64,000 nucleotides of DNA. Source: Bradyrhizobium erythrophlei. Lineage in GTDB: Bacteria; Pseudomonadota; Alphaproteobacteria; Rhizobiales; Xanthobacteraceae. Below the pieces are notes generated by a model. That model searched no databases. It was not told where the DNA came from and was given only the letters and a program-made list of their open reading frames with translations. A program made the position numbers and the translations under genes. Shown in pieces: positions 17,575-25,619 of this stretch. The stretch's first letter is position 1, and each line of letters begins with the position of its first letter. The stretch lies in NCBI GenBank assembly GCA_900129675.1, contig FSRD01000001.1:6313501-6377500 (forward strand), given 5' to 3'.

Positions 17575-17847
17575 GCAGCGATTTTCGGGCTTCAGCCAGC
17601 CCCGCCAGTGTGGTGACGAGGTGTTGCGAATATTGGTGACCGGCGGTCCACCGAGCTTCGGCGGCGGCGGCATACCCCAGCGCATCATGATCAGTTCGCG
17701 CTCGGCGCCAGCATTGCGGATGACAGGCGCGGGATAGTCCGGAAAGACGCCCGGCATCGGAGCGAGGTTTCCGACATAGCGGTTGACCTTGCGAAAGAGC
17801 CGGATGATGGCCTCTTGGTTCGTGGTGATCGAATAGAGATTGCACAC
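17575..17847 (-). pseudogene. SRAP (YedK/HMCES-like) N-terminal fragment
   Basis: The frame begins MCNLYSITTNQEAIIRLFRK, giving the obligatory Cys2 that attacks abasic sites. It continues with MPGVFPDYPAPVIRN, then MRWGMPPPPK and VTNIRNTSSPHWRGWLKPEN, all classic SRAP. Homology stops after ENRC (residue 91); beyond that the sequence is unrelated, and about 100 residues of the fold, including the catalytic Glu and His, are missing. The C-terminal part of the same subfamily occurs on the same strand at 1-127, with the whole Wadjet island between. It is inactive as it stands. Confidence 0.85.
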
Positions 17848-17994
17848 GCCATCGTTTCCCGTATGGCCTTGACCCGAATTAACTTGCGGGGCTGCCCCAC
17901 AAAGCGCACTGTTTCAGCATCACCGCCCAGACCCCTTGGCTGCTGTCGGTGACTGAGAGTGTTGCGCTCCCGGCCCTACAAAAGGGGGTGCGTC

Positions 17995-18228
17995 ATGTCC
18001 GAGATTCCAAAACCTATATTGCCGCAGCGCCGAACCATGAGGCGCCGTTGCATGGTATGCCAATCGCCAATGGAGGTCCAACGTATTGCTGCGGCTCGCG
18101 CGGGCCTTGAGCACTGGACACTCCGCTGCATAAGCTGCGGTCGCATCGACCAAATGCAGGTGAGCGCTGACCCGTTGGTATCCGAGGCGCTGGGCTGGAT
18201 TGAAGGCGAACTGAGGCCACCGCACTAA
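17995..18228 (+). CDS. Small zinc-ribbon hypothetical protein
   Basis: This is 77 residues, starting at MSEIPKPILPQRRTMRRRC. Cysteine pairs MVCQSPM (with the preceding RRRC, giving C-x2-C) and LRCISCG form a probable zinc ribbon about 35 residues long. The protein belongs to a very common Bradyrhizobium orphan family with the IPKPILPQRR opening. The open frame extends to 17959, but the family start and spacing favour 17995. The function is unknown; a nucleic-acid-binding or protein-binding role is only a guess. Confidence 0.65.
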   Translation: MSEIPKPILPQRRTMRRRCMVCQSPMEVQRIAAARAGLEHWTLRCISCGRIDQMQVSADPLVSEALGWIEGELRPPH

Positions 18229-18299
18229 AATCGCGATGCCCGAGTATGAAAGGCCATAGGAGCGAGTTGCTGACAGCAGCGACGCTCCAAGGAGGAATT

Positions 18300-18533
18300 A
18301 TGAAAAAACCTCTGACAATACCTGCGGAGGCCCAACCCCGAAGCACCACTCGCGCTGATCTTGCCCCGACCGAAGGGTTTGGCCTGGAAGTAGACGGCCG
18401 GATGAAGATGGTATTTCCAACGCTTCAAGCGGCTCTGAAGCGCGCACACGATCTCAAAGCCGAGTTTCCGGTGCTCCAAATAAAAGTGTATGATGCTGCG
18501 GAGAAGACGAGCAGGCTGTTGGAGTCGGTCTGA
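18300..18533 (+). CDS. Small hypothetical protein
   Basis: The start is set by a strong ribosome-binding site (AAGGAGGAATT) immediately before ATG at 18300. This gives a 77-residue protein, MKKPLTIPAEAQPRSTTRAD and onward, with a central segment GLEVDGRMKMVFPTLQAALK. Two strands followed by a helix are plausible. There is no signal peptide and no recognised domain. It follows the zinc-ribbon gene by 71 bp on the same strand and may be co-transcribed with it. Confidence 0.6.
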   Translation: MKKPLTIPAEAQPRSTTRADLAPTEGFGLEVDGRMKMVFPTLQAALKRAHDLKAEFPVLQIKVYDAAEKTSRLLESV

Positions 18534-18564
18534 ATTCAGTCAGCCGAGTAAGGACTTAGGTACA

Positions 18565-18610
18565 TCATCGCTCGCCCGGCCACCACGTCGATGGTGGATC
18601 CGCACTGCAT
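18565..18610 (-). pseudogene. Gene-end remnant matching the 6333-6746 gene
   Basis: On the minus strand this reads DPPSTWWPGER and a stop, the same terminal peptide as the zinc-ribbon gene at 6333. The sequence upstream (SHRVGCSA) diverges, so only the gene end survives. Confidence 0.55.
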
Positions 18611-18622
18611 CCAACTCGGTGA

Positions 18623-18928
18623 CTAGCGGGTAGAGCTAGGCTCGGGAAGCAGCCGTGAGGGCTTTGCCACTTTACTCTTTTTGACCAGTTGGGATCGCGC
18701 CGGGGGCGGGGCGGTTTCGGTCGTGGGCGCGGCGCCTCTAAGTTCCGCCGCGTTCGCGCAGTCGCCGGCCCAAAGCTTGGTCCCTTTAACCGTCCCGACG
18801 AACTTGCAGCCCATTGGCTCTTTCGGCTTCACCTGGGCCGGCGGCTTGTTGCCGGGTTTGGGCGGTGGAGTTTGAGCGAATGCGGTCGCCGCAAAGCAGA
18901 CCGTGAAGAGAACCAGGAACGCCCGCAT
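18623..18928 (-). CDS. Small secreted hypothetical protein
   Basis: This is 101 residues with a clear signal peptide (MRAFLVLFTVCFAATAFAQ), cleaved probably after AFA-Q. The mature part is Pro/Lys-rich (TPPPKPGNKPPAQVKPKEP), then a small core with two cysteines (GCKFVGTVKGTKLWAGDC) that could form a disulfide in the periplasm, and a basic tail. It is similar in layout to many small rhizobial periplasmic proteins; no function is known. Confidence 0.65.
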   Translation of the reverse strand: MRAFLVLFTVCFAATAFAQTPPPKPGNKPPAQVKPKEPMGCKFVGTVKGTKLWAGDCANAAELRGAAPTTETAPPPARSQLVKKSKVAKPSRLLPEPSSTR

Positions 18929-19243
18929 AGCTACTTTCCTCTCGCCTTTTGCCCGCGCGGAACAATATCTTTCAGCGTGTCTATGCGGGTCTGAAAGCTT
19001 CCGATTTGCTGAAAAGCCTTGTGCCGCTCCTCGCCCGGCGGAAGTTCACGAGCAAGCGCCAACAGCCTTGCTGCGATTTCTTCTCCGCTCCGCATTCATT
19101 TGACCTTCGCCTTCAGCCCGCTGCCGCCTTGTCATCTATGTACCCCACAAGGTGACGCGAGTCACATAACGCAACCGCGAACTGACGTATTCCTGTCGCC
19201 ACGGGCTGAGGAATGGTCCTCATCGAAGAGGCAGGGGAATGAC

Positions 19244-19426
19244 ATGAGCAAGCTGAACAACGGCATTCGTGAACTGAACATCGACGAACTCGACCAGGTG
19301 AGCGGCGGCAACCGGAGCCAGGTGAACGACCCGTGGTATCGCGGCCCGAAGTTGGGCGCACCGCAAGGCTCGATTGCCCAGGGCGATACGCTCGACAACA
19401 CGCTGACCTTCGACCAACTGCCGTGA
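19244..19426 (+). CDS. Double-glycine-leader peptide, bacteriocin-like
   Basis: This is a 60-residue peptide beginning MSKLNNGIRELNIDELDQVS followed by GG. The pattern RELxIDELDQVSGG is the classic leader of peptides cleaved after Gly-Gly by C39-peptidase ABC exporters. The predicted core, NRSQVNDPWYRGPKLGAPQG and about 20 further residues, has no Cys. The ribosome-binding site is weak (GCAGGGGAAT). The frame is open upstream, but only this start gives the leader. No C39-type exporter with an intact catalytic Cys is found in the window. The type I secretion ATPase at 38022 has C39-like domains lacking catalytic residues. Confidence 0.65.
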   Translation: MSKLNNGIRELNIDELDQVSGGNRSQVNDPWYRGPKLGAPQGSIAQGDTLDNTLTFDQLP

Positions 19427-20241
19427 CCGGGGAGGCGGCCAAGTGAAGCGGCCCTCTTTTCACGTGGGGCGCGGCGACGGCGGCCGGGCAGCCGGCACAG
19501 ACCCTGCGGCCCCGACCCGCACCCAGCGGCCTTCCTAGAGTCACGGCGCGCAGTTTGCGGCTGGTGTATGCAGCGCTGGCCGGATCGTCGGCTCAGCCCG
19601 CGGGTCGCCAGGCGAGGGCATCGCCGGGGCCGCCGGCCCACATAATCGCGTTCCAACCTTCGCACATGCAGCCGGTCGGCCTCACGGATTTTCGCCTCGG
19701 CGGCGCTCCGGATCAGAACCGATTCGCGGTGCTGGCTGGCGTGGATCCCGTGTGCGTATCGGAGCCCCTGCGCCTTGCGGTCGCCGGATAACGAGATGTG
19801 GATGATGCGCGGTGACATAGCGCACGATAACTGCGGCGAGGCCAATCCGGGGACAGATGTGACCCACTTTTTCAGCCTGTCGCCGAAAGTGGGTCAATGT
19901 GCGCCGGATTGTCGTGGAGTTTCAAAGGGGAAAACTAACCGCGAAGGCACGGAGTTTTCCCAGACCTTCAAATTTTTATCGAATGACGAAAGTCTGCAAA
20001 CCGCAGGGCAATCGTTCTATCTATGCCGATCTACGGAAAGCGACCGGAATTCTGGAGCCGGCTGCCAAAATCAAACGTCGAGGCACAGCGGTCGCCACGC
20101 TCAATCTCAGACTTGGGCCGACTCGTTTTCCTCTGCAGTGGACTCGCTTTCTGCTGCAATACGCACGCACATTGAGGCGGCGGCAGGTCCATGGGTGCCA
20201 TTGATCCGCCAGCGAGGGATTCCACCGCGCTCATCCTTCCC
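19427..20241. other. Gene-poor stretch
   Basis: About 800 bases without a gene I can support. Open frames on both strands here are short and lack family resemblance. A block at 19850-19910 contains GTGACCCACTTTTTCAGCC and, 30 bases on, AAAGTGGGTC. These form a possible inverted repeat (GACCCACTTT/AAAGTGGGTC) that may be the end of a lost insertion sequence. Confidence 0.4.
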
Positions 20242-21126
20242 CTAGTTCTGGTTGTTGACTGCAAGGCGCAAAAACTGCCCCTTCAGCGCATTGACCTTGG
20301 CGAGGTAGGTCGTGACGAGATGATCGCCGCAGCGCTCGCCCGCCATCACCTGGAAGCCACGGCGCACGAAGCCCCGGGCGGGCCCTGCGCCGCAGAGATG
20401 GATGAACGCGGCGAGATCCTGCTTCTCCTGGGGGCTCGCCGTCGTGTCTGGTGCGTAGGCGAGAACCGCCGCGGCACTGCGGTCCAGGTACACCGCCGCG
20501 AGCTCGACGGCGTGGCTTGGCACCGCGCGGATATATAGGCTGTTGAACCAGCAGTCGGCATCCACAACAGCGTGCCGGCGGACGCAATAGCGGCTCGCCT
20601 CGGCGTAGGCCGCATCGGTCATCTGATATAGGCCGACGGCGCTCGAGGCAGGCTTGTACACCCCGAAAGGGTTCCAGGTCAGCCGCCAGCGCCAATAGGT
20701 GCGCGCCACCGGATTGCCCGTGCTCTCGATCTGCGCCAGCGCAGCGAGCAGCTCGGGCGTAATGGCGTCGGTGGAATACTTGCGGAAGAGCGGCCCATAC
20801 TGCTGCCAGGTTTCGCTCGGCACCTTGTCGAGCGCCCCGCCGACGAAAAAGAGCAGCTCGGTCGGCTTGCGGACCACCTGATAGACGACGTTTGCCAGCG
20901 AGATTACCGCGAGGATCGCCGCTACGACGAAAGCGATCCGAACCGCCGCCGGTACAGTGGCCAGTTTCCGTCGCGCCCACCGGGCGCCTCGCCAGCGGCA
21001 AACGGGACGAAGAAAGGTGTTCCAGTTTTGCCGGACGCGTTTCTTGCGAATGCTGGGCTTGGCGGGGTGCGACAAGGACACGGGGATGGTCAGCCTGTTG
21101 TGCGCTGGCATGCGACACCACGCCAC
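20242..21126 (-). CDS. Membrane-anchored lytic transglycosylase
   Basis: This is 294 residues. An N-terminal basic region is followed by one membrane segment at about 63-83 (AVRIAFVVAAILAVISLANV), then an SLT-type domain. The catalytic glutamate is in LAALAQIESTGNPVA, and the GLYQMT motif (SAVGLYQMTDAAY) follows. It would cut peptidoglycan glycan strands in the periplasm, anchored by the helix. Two cysteines around YCVRRHAVVDADC may form a disulfide. Start choice is uncertain (Met at 21126 or 21111). It stands alone among gene-poor sequence. Peptidoglycan hydrolases of this kind often help large secretion machines, but no such cluster is adjacent. Confidence 0.8.
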   Translation of the reverse strand: MAWCRMPAHNRLTIPVSLSHPAKPSIRKKRVRQNWNTFLRPVCRWRGARWARRKLATVPAAVRIAFVVAAILAVISLANVVYQVVRKPTELLFFVGGALDKVPSETWQQYGPLFRKYSTDAITPELLAALAQIESTGNPVARTYWRWRLTWNPFGVYKPASSAVGLYQMTDAAYAEASRYCVRRHAVVDADCWFNSLYIRAVPSHAVELAAVYLDRSAAAVLAYAPDTTASPQEKQDLAAFIHLCGAGPARGFVRRGFQVMAGERCGDHLVTTYLAKVNALKGQFLRLAVNNQN

Positions 21127-22302
21127 GACGCTGCGGGTGCGACTAGAATCACGGTGCCAGTACCGGTACTCCGTATCGGATCATATGATGCGCGCCAGGT
21201 GCAGGCGCACGGCGAGCTGAACGGACCGGCCGGAAACGAGCGGTTCTGGCGCGGCAAGAGCAATTTGGACCAGGGGCAGCCCGAACACAGGAGCGGTCCC
21301 AGCTCCATTCGCGGCACACGAAGCTGGGATTCCGCGGACGGGCCGACAGTGAAGCCGCTAGGGATGGTGTGTTCCCGGCGTCGCGTGGGAGAGTGAAGGG
21401 GGGCGGACGCGGCCGCTTGGGCCCGCGCTCAGCGTCGACGAGGATGTTTCCGCGAGAACACGCAAGGCTGGTCTGGTGGCCCCGTGCACGGTTGACCCTT
21501 GCTGACCATCGATTGACTATTCGGGAGCGCCTGGCGGTACCGCAATGAGAACGAACCGCTCAGTGCCAAAGTCGAGTCCAGCCAGTGCCAAAATCCAGCG
21601 TCGAGCACACCGGGGTCAGCGTTACCCTGGCCTTAACCGAATTTGCGATGAAGCATTGGGCTTCGACGCCTTCCGTGGTTTTGCGGGCAGGCTCGAGTTT
21701 GGCTTCGCTTTCGTACCGACCGGGGTCAGGCCTCGGGCGTGAGCGAGCGTGAGGAATGTCAGCATTATGTACGTATTGAGCGAGCCGACGGGCAGCTCTT
21801 CGGGCGCCCAGATTCCGGCCCGCCTCTGAACTCTGGCGGGCCGCCAACGACGATGTTCGGTCTTCCCATTGCCGAGAGCATACCGCGCCGCGCGTCATCG
21901 CAAGCATCTGCTTGGGGTCGGAATCGTTGATCCGTGGCGCATGTGCCTGGGAGCCGCGGGGGGGGGGGGGGATCGCCGTGCCAAGCTCTCGGCGGATCAT
22001 CGCATGCTACAATAAGTTTGGCAGGCGACAGAACGATCAGCGGTTGTTTGTGTTGATTATGCAAAACCCTCATGACTCTGCGCTCTAAAGCCATGGCGCG
22101 ATGGCGCAGGGGCCGTTTGGCAACGCTGGTTTTGGAGCAATCGAGGCAGGTGGCGAGCAAACGAGAAAGAGTAGCTGCAACATTTGTTGGAAAGGTAGGT
22201 GCTCCGCAACCGGGATGAGGGGGCGCGGTCGCGATGGATTCCCGCGCCCAAACGATCGCACCACCCACCATGGGGGTGGGTGAGGAACATAGGGAGATGG
22301 CT
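21127..22302. other. Long gene-poor stretch before the PQQ module
   Basis: Nearly 1.2 kb with no supported gene. It contains a run of 14 G residues at 21958-21971 and a near-perfect hairpin (CACCCACC-ATG-GGGGTGGGTG) at 22262-22282 directly upstream of the next gene's ribosome site. The promoter of the PQQ-dehydrogenase module should be within the last 300 bases, but I cannot place it. Confidence 0.45.
22262..22282 (+). promoter_or_regulatory. Hairpin in the leader of the PQQ dehydrogenase
   Basis: The arms CACCCACC and GGTGGGTG can pair around a short ATGGG loop. The hairpin ends about 10 bases before the ribosome-binding site AGGGAG, so it could affect translation or mRNA stability. This is inferred from position only. 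Confidence 0.35.
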
Positions 22303-24033
22303 ATGACCAGAAAGCAATGGCTTCTATCGAGCGTTATCGCGTTTGCAACCCTTGCCTCAACCGCTGTCGTCGCCGGTCCGATCGAGAATTACAGTCCGGT
22401 GACATCAGCCCGGCTGGAAAATCCAGAGCCGGGGAACTGGCTGATGACGCGGGGCAACTACAAGGGATGGAGCTACAGTTCGCTTGATCAGATCAACACC
22501 AACAACGTGAAGTCGCTGGTACCGGTGTGGAGCTTCTCCACTGGTATGGATTCTGGTCATGAAGCGCCTCCGATCGTGAATAATGGAGTGATGTTCATCT
22601 CGACGCCGTACATCCAGGTGATCGCGCTGGATGCGGCCACGGGCGATCTGCTCTGGCGCTACAAGCCCAAGCTTCCCGAAGGGTTCAGCGCCCTGCACAA
22701 CACCAACCGCGGCGTGTCGCTGTACGGCGATAAGGTCTATGTGGCTGGGCTCGATGCCGTGCTGCACGCGCTCGACGCCAAGACCGGCAAGGTCGCCTGG
22801 GACGCGAAGGTCGAGGACTGGAAGACCGGCTACTACATGACCATGGCGCCTCTGGTGGTGAAGGACAAGATTCTGGTCGGCGTGGCGGGCGGCGAGTTCG
22901 GCGTGCGCGGCTTCGTCCAGGCGTTCGACGCTGAGACCGGCAAGTCGGTGTGGAAGACTTACACGGTTCCGGCACCCGGCGAACCGGGAAGCGACACCTG
23001 GCAGAAGCCCGACACCTGGAAGACTGGCGGTGCCTCCACCTGGATGACCGGCAACTATGACGCCGAGTCCAACACGGTCTATTGGGGGACCGGCAACGCC
23101 TCGCCGTGGTTCGGCGATCAGCGGCCGGGCGACAACCTTTACACCTCCTCCACGCTGGCGCTCGATGGCGATACCGGCAAGATCAAAGGCTATTTCCAGT
23201 ATCATCAAAACGAGTCGTGGGACTGGGACGAGATGAATGCCCCGATGCTGGTGGACTTCCGGAAGGACGGCGCCACCACTAAGGGCCTGCTGAAGCCGGC
23301 GCGCAACGGCTACCTGTATTGGCTCAAGCGCAGTCCGGACGGCGGGATCTCCTACATCAACTCCGAGGCCTACGTGCCGCAGAACGTCTTCAAGAGCATC
23401 GATCCAAAGACCGGGCGACCTGAGGTCGACATGGCCCACAAGCCGGCCACCGGCAAGGCGGCCCAGTTCTGCCCCGGCCTGTGGGGCGGCAAGGACTGGC
23501 CGTACGAGGCCTATAACCCGAGGACCGGAATGGTCTACATTCCGTCCAACGAGAACCACTGCAACAACCTGGAAGGCAAGGTCGAGGAGCGCGTTCCCGG
23601 ACAGTGGTGGACGGGCGTTGCCATCCCGGATTTTCACTTCACGGTTGACACCAAGGCGGGATTCTACGGCGAGCTCCAGGCGTACGACGTCGACAGCGGC
23701 AAGCGCGTTTGGCGCAACCTGTATTCTGGCTCGATGATGTGGGGCTCGATTCTCACCACCGGTGGCGGCCTACTCTTCACGGGTGGCACCAACGACCGTG
23801 AGTTCCGCGCCTACGATGCCAAGACCGGCGAGCAGCTTTGGCACTTCAAGACCAACTCCGGGATCATCGCGCCGCCCTCGACCTACGAGGTCAACGGCGT
23901 GCAGTATGTGGCGGTGCAGTCCGGCTACGGAGTCGACCCGGCGTTCCAGCAGGAGCTGATGAGCCAGCTGGTAGGTTGGCAGAAGGACGTGCCGCAGGGC
24001 GGCGTCGTCTGGGTCTTCGCCGTCTCCAAGTGA
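22303..24033 (+). CDS. PQQ-dependent alcohol dehydrogenase, lanthanide-type ligands
   Basis: This is 576 residues with a signal peptide (MTRKQWLLSSVIAFATLAST, then AVVAGP), so it is periplasmic. It is an eight-bladed propeller with repeated AxDxxTGxxxW motifs. Metal ligands of the methanol/ethanol family are visible: Glu in GVAGGEFGVRG, Asn in YWGTGNASPW and Asp in SWDWDEMNAP. The extra Asp two residues further (D-W-D) is the residue that marks lanthanide-dependent XoxF/ExaF-type enzymes. The vicinal Cys-Cys found in most family members is absent; the equivalent region reads SALHNTNRGVSLYGDKVY. No cytochrome domain is fused. The start at 22303 has AGGGAG 6-7 bases upstream. The substrate is unknown; an alcohol or aldehyde is likely. 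Confidence 0.88.
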   Translation: MTRKQWLLSSVIAFATLASTAVVAGPIENYSPVTSARLENPEPGNWLMTRGNYKGWSYSSLDQINTNNVKSLVPVWSFSTGMDSGHEAPPIVNNGVMFISTPYIQVIALDAATGDLLWRYKPKLPEGFSALHNTNRGVSLYGDKVYVAGLDAVLHALDAKTGKVAWDAKVEDWKTGYYMTMAPLVVKDKILVGVAGGEFGVRGFVQAFDAETGKSVWKTYTVPAPGEPGSDTWQKPDTWKTGGASTWMTGNYDAESNTVYWGTGNASPWFGDQRPGDNLYTSSTLALDGDTGKIKGYFQYHQNESWDWDEMNAPMLVDFRKDGATTKGLLKPARNGYLYWLKRSPDGGISYINSEAYVPQNVFKSIDPKTGRPEVDMAHKPATGKAAQFCPGLWGGKDWPYEAYNPRTGMVYIPSNENHCNNLEGKVEERVPGQWWTGVAIPDFHFTVDTKAGFYGELQAYDVDSGKRVWRNLYSGSMMWGSILTTGGGLLFTGGTNDREFRAYDAKTGEQLWHFKTNSGIIAPPSTYEVNGVQYVAVQSGYGVDPAFQQELMSQLVGWQKDVPQGGVVWVFAVSK

Positions 24034-24134
24034 GTCCATCTTTGTTCGCGACCGGCTGCCAGCAATGGCGGCCGGTTGCTCGGCCGGTGGGGTTTCGTTG
24101 TAACTTGGTCGGGCCTACGCCTTGGATTCTAACG

Positions 24135-24590
24135 ATGCAACATGTTCGAGCAGGATCGATGCTGATCCGCTTCTTTGCCTTTGCACTGTTCGGCGCGCTG
24201 GCGACCTCTCCGGCCTCGCTGGGGTTCGAACAGGCGCGGGCCGATGAATCGCCCGCCTACGTGGTCGAGGTGACTGACGTGTCCGCCAAGGTCGGCGAGC
24301 CGGCCGTGCTGCACGCCACGTTGCGCATTCGCGACGGCTACCGCGTTCTCCAAGGCTACAACAATCGCGTGATCGAGCTATCGTCATTTGACGATGGGGT
24401 GGCGTTCGAGCGTCGGGTGGTGCGGGGCACCATTCAGGAGGACGGGCTCGACTTCGCAATAGGCGTGCGGGCCACGAAACCCGGCAGACACCCGATCAAC
24501 GGCTACTTCAGGGTCGGCTACATCCATGGCACCGACGAGTTCGCAATGGTTTCGTTGCGCCTGATCGCGAACGTTAATGGCACCGAATAA
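24135..24590 (+). CDS. Exported hypothetical protein of the PQQ module
   Basis: This is 151 residues from ATG 24135 (143 from ATG 24159). A signal peptide-like segment, MLIRFFAFALFGALATSPAS, is followed by ARADESPAYVVEVTDVSAKV. The mature part looks like a small beta-sandwich (PAVLHATLRIRDGYRVLQGY, then RVVRGTIQEDGLDFAIGVRA). It lies between the PQQ dehydrogenase and the Rieske gene on the same strand and probably acts in the periplasm with them, as an accessory or folding partner. This role is inferred only from position. I do not recognise the family. Confidence 0.7.
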   Translation: MQHVRAGSMLIRFFAFALFGALATSPASLGFEQARADESPAYVVEVTDVSAKVGEPAVLHATLRIRDGYRVLQGYNNRVIELSSFDDGVAFERRVVRGTIQEDGLDFAIGVRATKPGRHPINGYFRVGYIHGTDEFAMVSLRLIANVNGTE

Positions 24591-24606
24591 TGGAAGGAGT
24601 GGCCAC

Positions 24607-25182
24607 ATGCCGGGCAATGATTGGCTCCACTGTCGCTGCTACAAGCGTCGAACGATCCTGGAGCTGGCGCTTGCGGCGCTATTGGCCGGTTCGGCGCGCG
24701 CGGCCGAGGAGGGCGAGGCTGCCAAGCCGCCGGCGCCGGACGATCGCTTCGCGTTTCTGACCGGTCCGAAGAAGGGACAGGTGGTTCGGGCCGAGGACCT
24801 TGCGCTCGGCGGCCCACAGATGCAGGCCTATCCGATGGCTCCGGACGGCACGGTGCGCAGCGACAGCCGCCTCAATCTGGTGATCCTGGCGAGGTTCGAC
24901 CCCGCCGCGCTGACCGACGAGACGCGGACGCGCGCCGCGGACGGCGTCGTTGCCTATTCGGCGATTTGCACGCACCAGGGCTGCCCCGTGAACGCGTGGT
25001 CGAATGAGCGCAGCGCGTTCGTCTGCTCCTGCCACGGCGCCATCTACGATCCCCGAAACGCCGCCGAGGTGATCGGTGGGCCGGCTCCGCGTCCGCTTGC
25101 GGCGCTCGGGCTGAAGCTCAAGGACGGCGTCGTGACGGTCGCTTCGACCTTTTCGGGTCACGTCGGCGTCACGCAGAACTGA
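24607..25182 (+). CDS. Rieske [2Fe-2S] protein
   Basis: This is 191 residues. The cluster ligands are complete: CTHQGC (Cys and His of box 1) and CSCHG (Cys and His of box 2), 14 residues apart, with the two extra cysteines that form the stabilising disulfide in bc1-type Rieske proteins. The N-terminus has a twin-arginine-like export signal (KRRTILELALAALLAGSARA), as expected for a cofactor-bearing periplasmic protein. The start at 24607 is preceded by GGAAGGAG. Neighbouring genes suggest it accepts electrons from the PQQ dehydrogenase, an unusual arrangement because cytochrome c is the normal acceptor. That role is inference. Confidence 0.85.
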   Translation: MPGNDWLHCRCYKRRTILELALAALLAGSARAAEEGEAAKPPAPDDRFAFLTGPKKGQVVRAEDLALGGPQMQAYPMAPDGTVRSDSRLNLVILARFDPAALTDETRTRAADGVVAYSAICTHQGCPVNAWSNERSAFVCSCHGAIYDPRNAAEVIGGPAPRPLAALGLKLKDGVVTVASTFSGHVGVTQN

Positions 25183-25219
25183 TCTGCGCCTCACATTGAC
25201 ATCCAGGATGCGCCGACGA

Positions 25220-25290
25220 CCAACAACATCGGTCTCGAAAACAACGTGCCCCAAGGCGGCGGGGTCTGGGTGTTCGCCGTCAAGAAGTAG
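25220..25290 (+). pseudogene. PQQ dehydrogenase C-terminal scrap
   Basis: The frame ends NNVPQGGGVWVFAVKK and stop, nearly the same as the end of the complete enzyme (DVPQGGVVWVFAVSK). Only the last ~17 residues are recognisable, so a second PQQ dehydrogenase gene was probably deleted here. Confidence 0.65.
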
Positions 25291-25330
25291 CCCAGCACCA
25301 ACCGCCGAGCGCGGTATTCGAGAAAAAAAG

Positions 25331-25359
25331 AATGCGGCGGAACATATCCGCCGCATTCA
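25331..25359 (-). terminator. Intrinsic terminator, minus strand
   Basis: GAATGCGGCGGA pairs perfectly with TCCGCCGCATTC around a five-base loop. On the minus strand the stem is followed by CTTTTTTT, a typical T-run. It lies downstream of the small gene at 25476-25619 and would also shield the PQQ module from antisense transcripts. Confidence 0.65.
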
Positions 25360-25475
25360 TTCAAGGCTCGCATGATGCCGATGCGTGCGTACATCGTTGG
25401 GCCGCCGAGCGTCGCGACCAAGATCAGCGCCTCCATTGCCGTTACGGCCTGCCGGTGCGATGCTGGGCTCTCTGC

Positions 25476-25619
25476 TCAGTTTCGAAGCTGTTTGTGTGCT
25501 GGCTTGGTCGCTTGAAGCTTCGCAATCGCGTCAAGCAGGGCGCTCTTTGTGATCTCCCCTCTGGACCACTTTTCCAGCGCCGCTATAGCTTTCTTCAAAG
25601 CCACTTCGCGTTTGGTCAT
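25476..25619 (-). CDS. Very small helical protein, 47 residues
   Basis: The minus strand encodes MTKREVALKKAIAALEKWSR, then GEITKSALLDAIAKLQATKP and AHKQLRN. It is a charged, helix-rich peptide with regular Leu/Ala spacing, starting at ATG 25619. Upstream GTGAGGTGCGCC is a weak ribosome site. It has an intrinsic terminator about 115 bases downstream. The coherent amphipathic pattern argues for a real gene; no family is recognised. Confidence 0.5.
   Translation of the reverse strand: MTKREVALKKAIAALEKWSRGEITKSALLDAIAKLQATKPAHKQLRN

Noticed and set aside
17158..17580. Continuation of the SRAP frame into a 229-residue protein
   Set aside because: After residue 91 the translation loses all SRAP resemblance and overlaps the tyrosine recombinase in another frame, so the longer frame is accidental.
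19162..19845. 227-codon minus-strand open frame
   Set aside because: It is antisense to the double-glycine peptide, is rich in Arg/Gly, and matches nothing I recognise.
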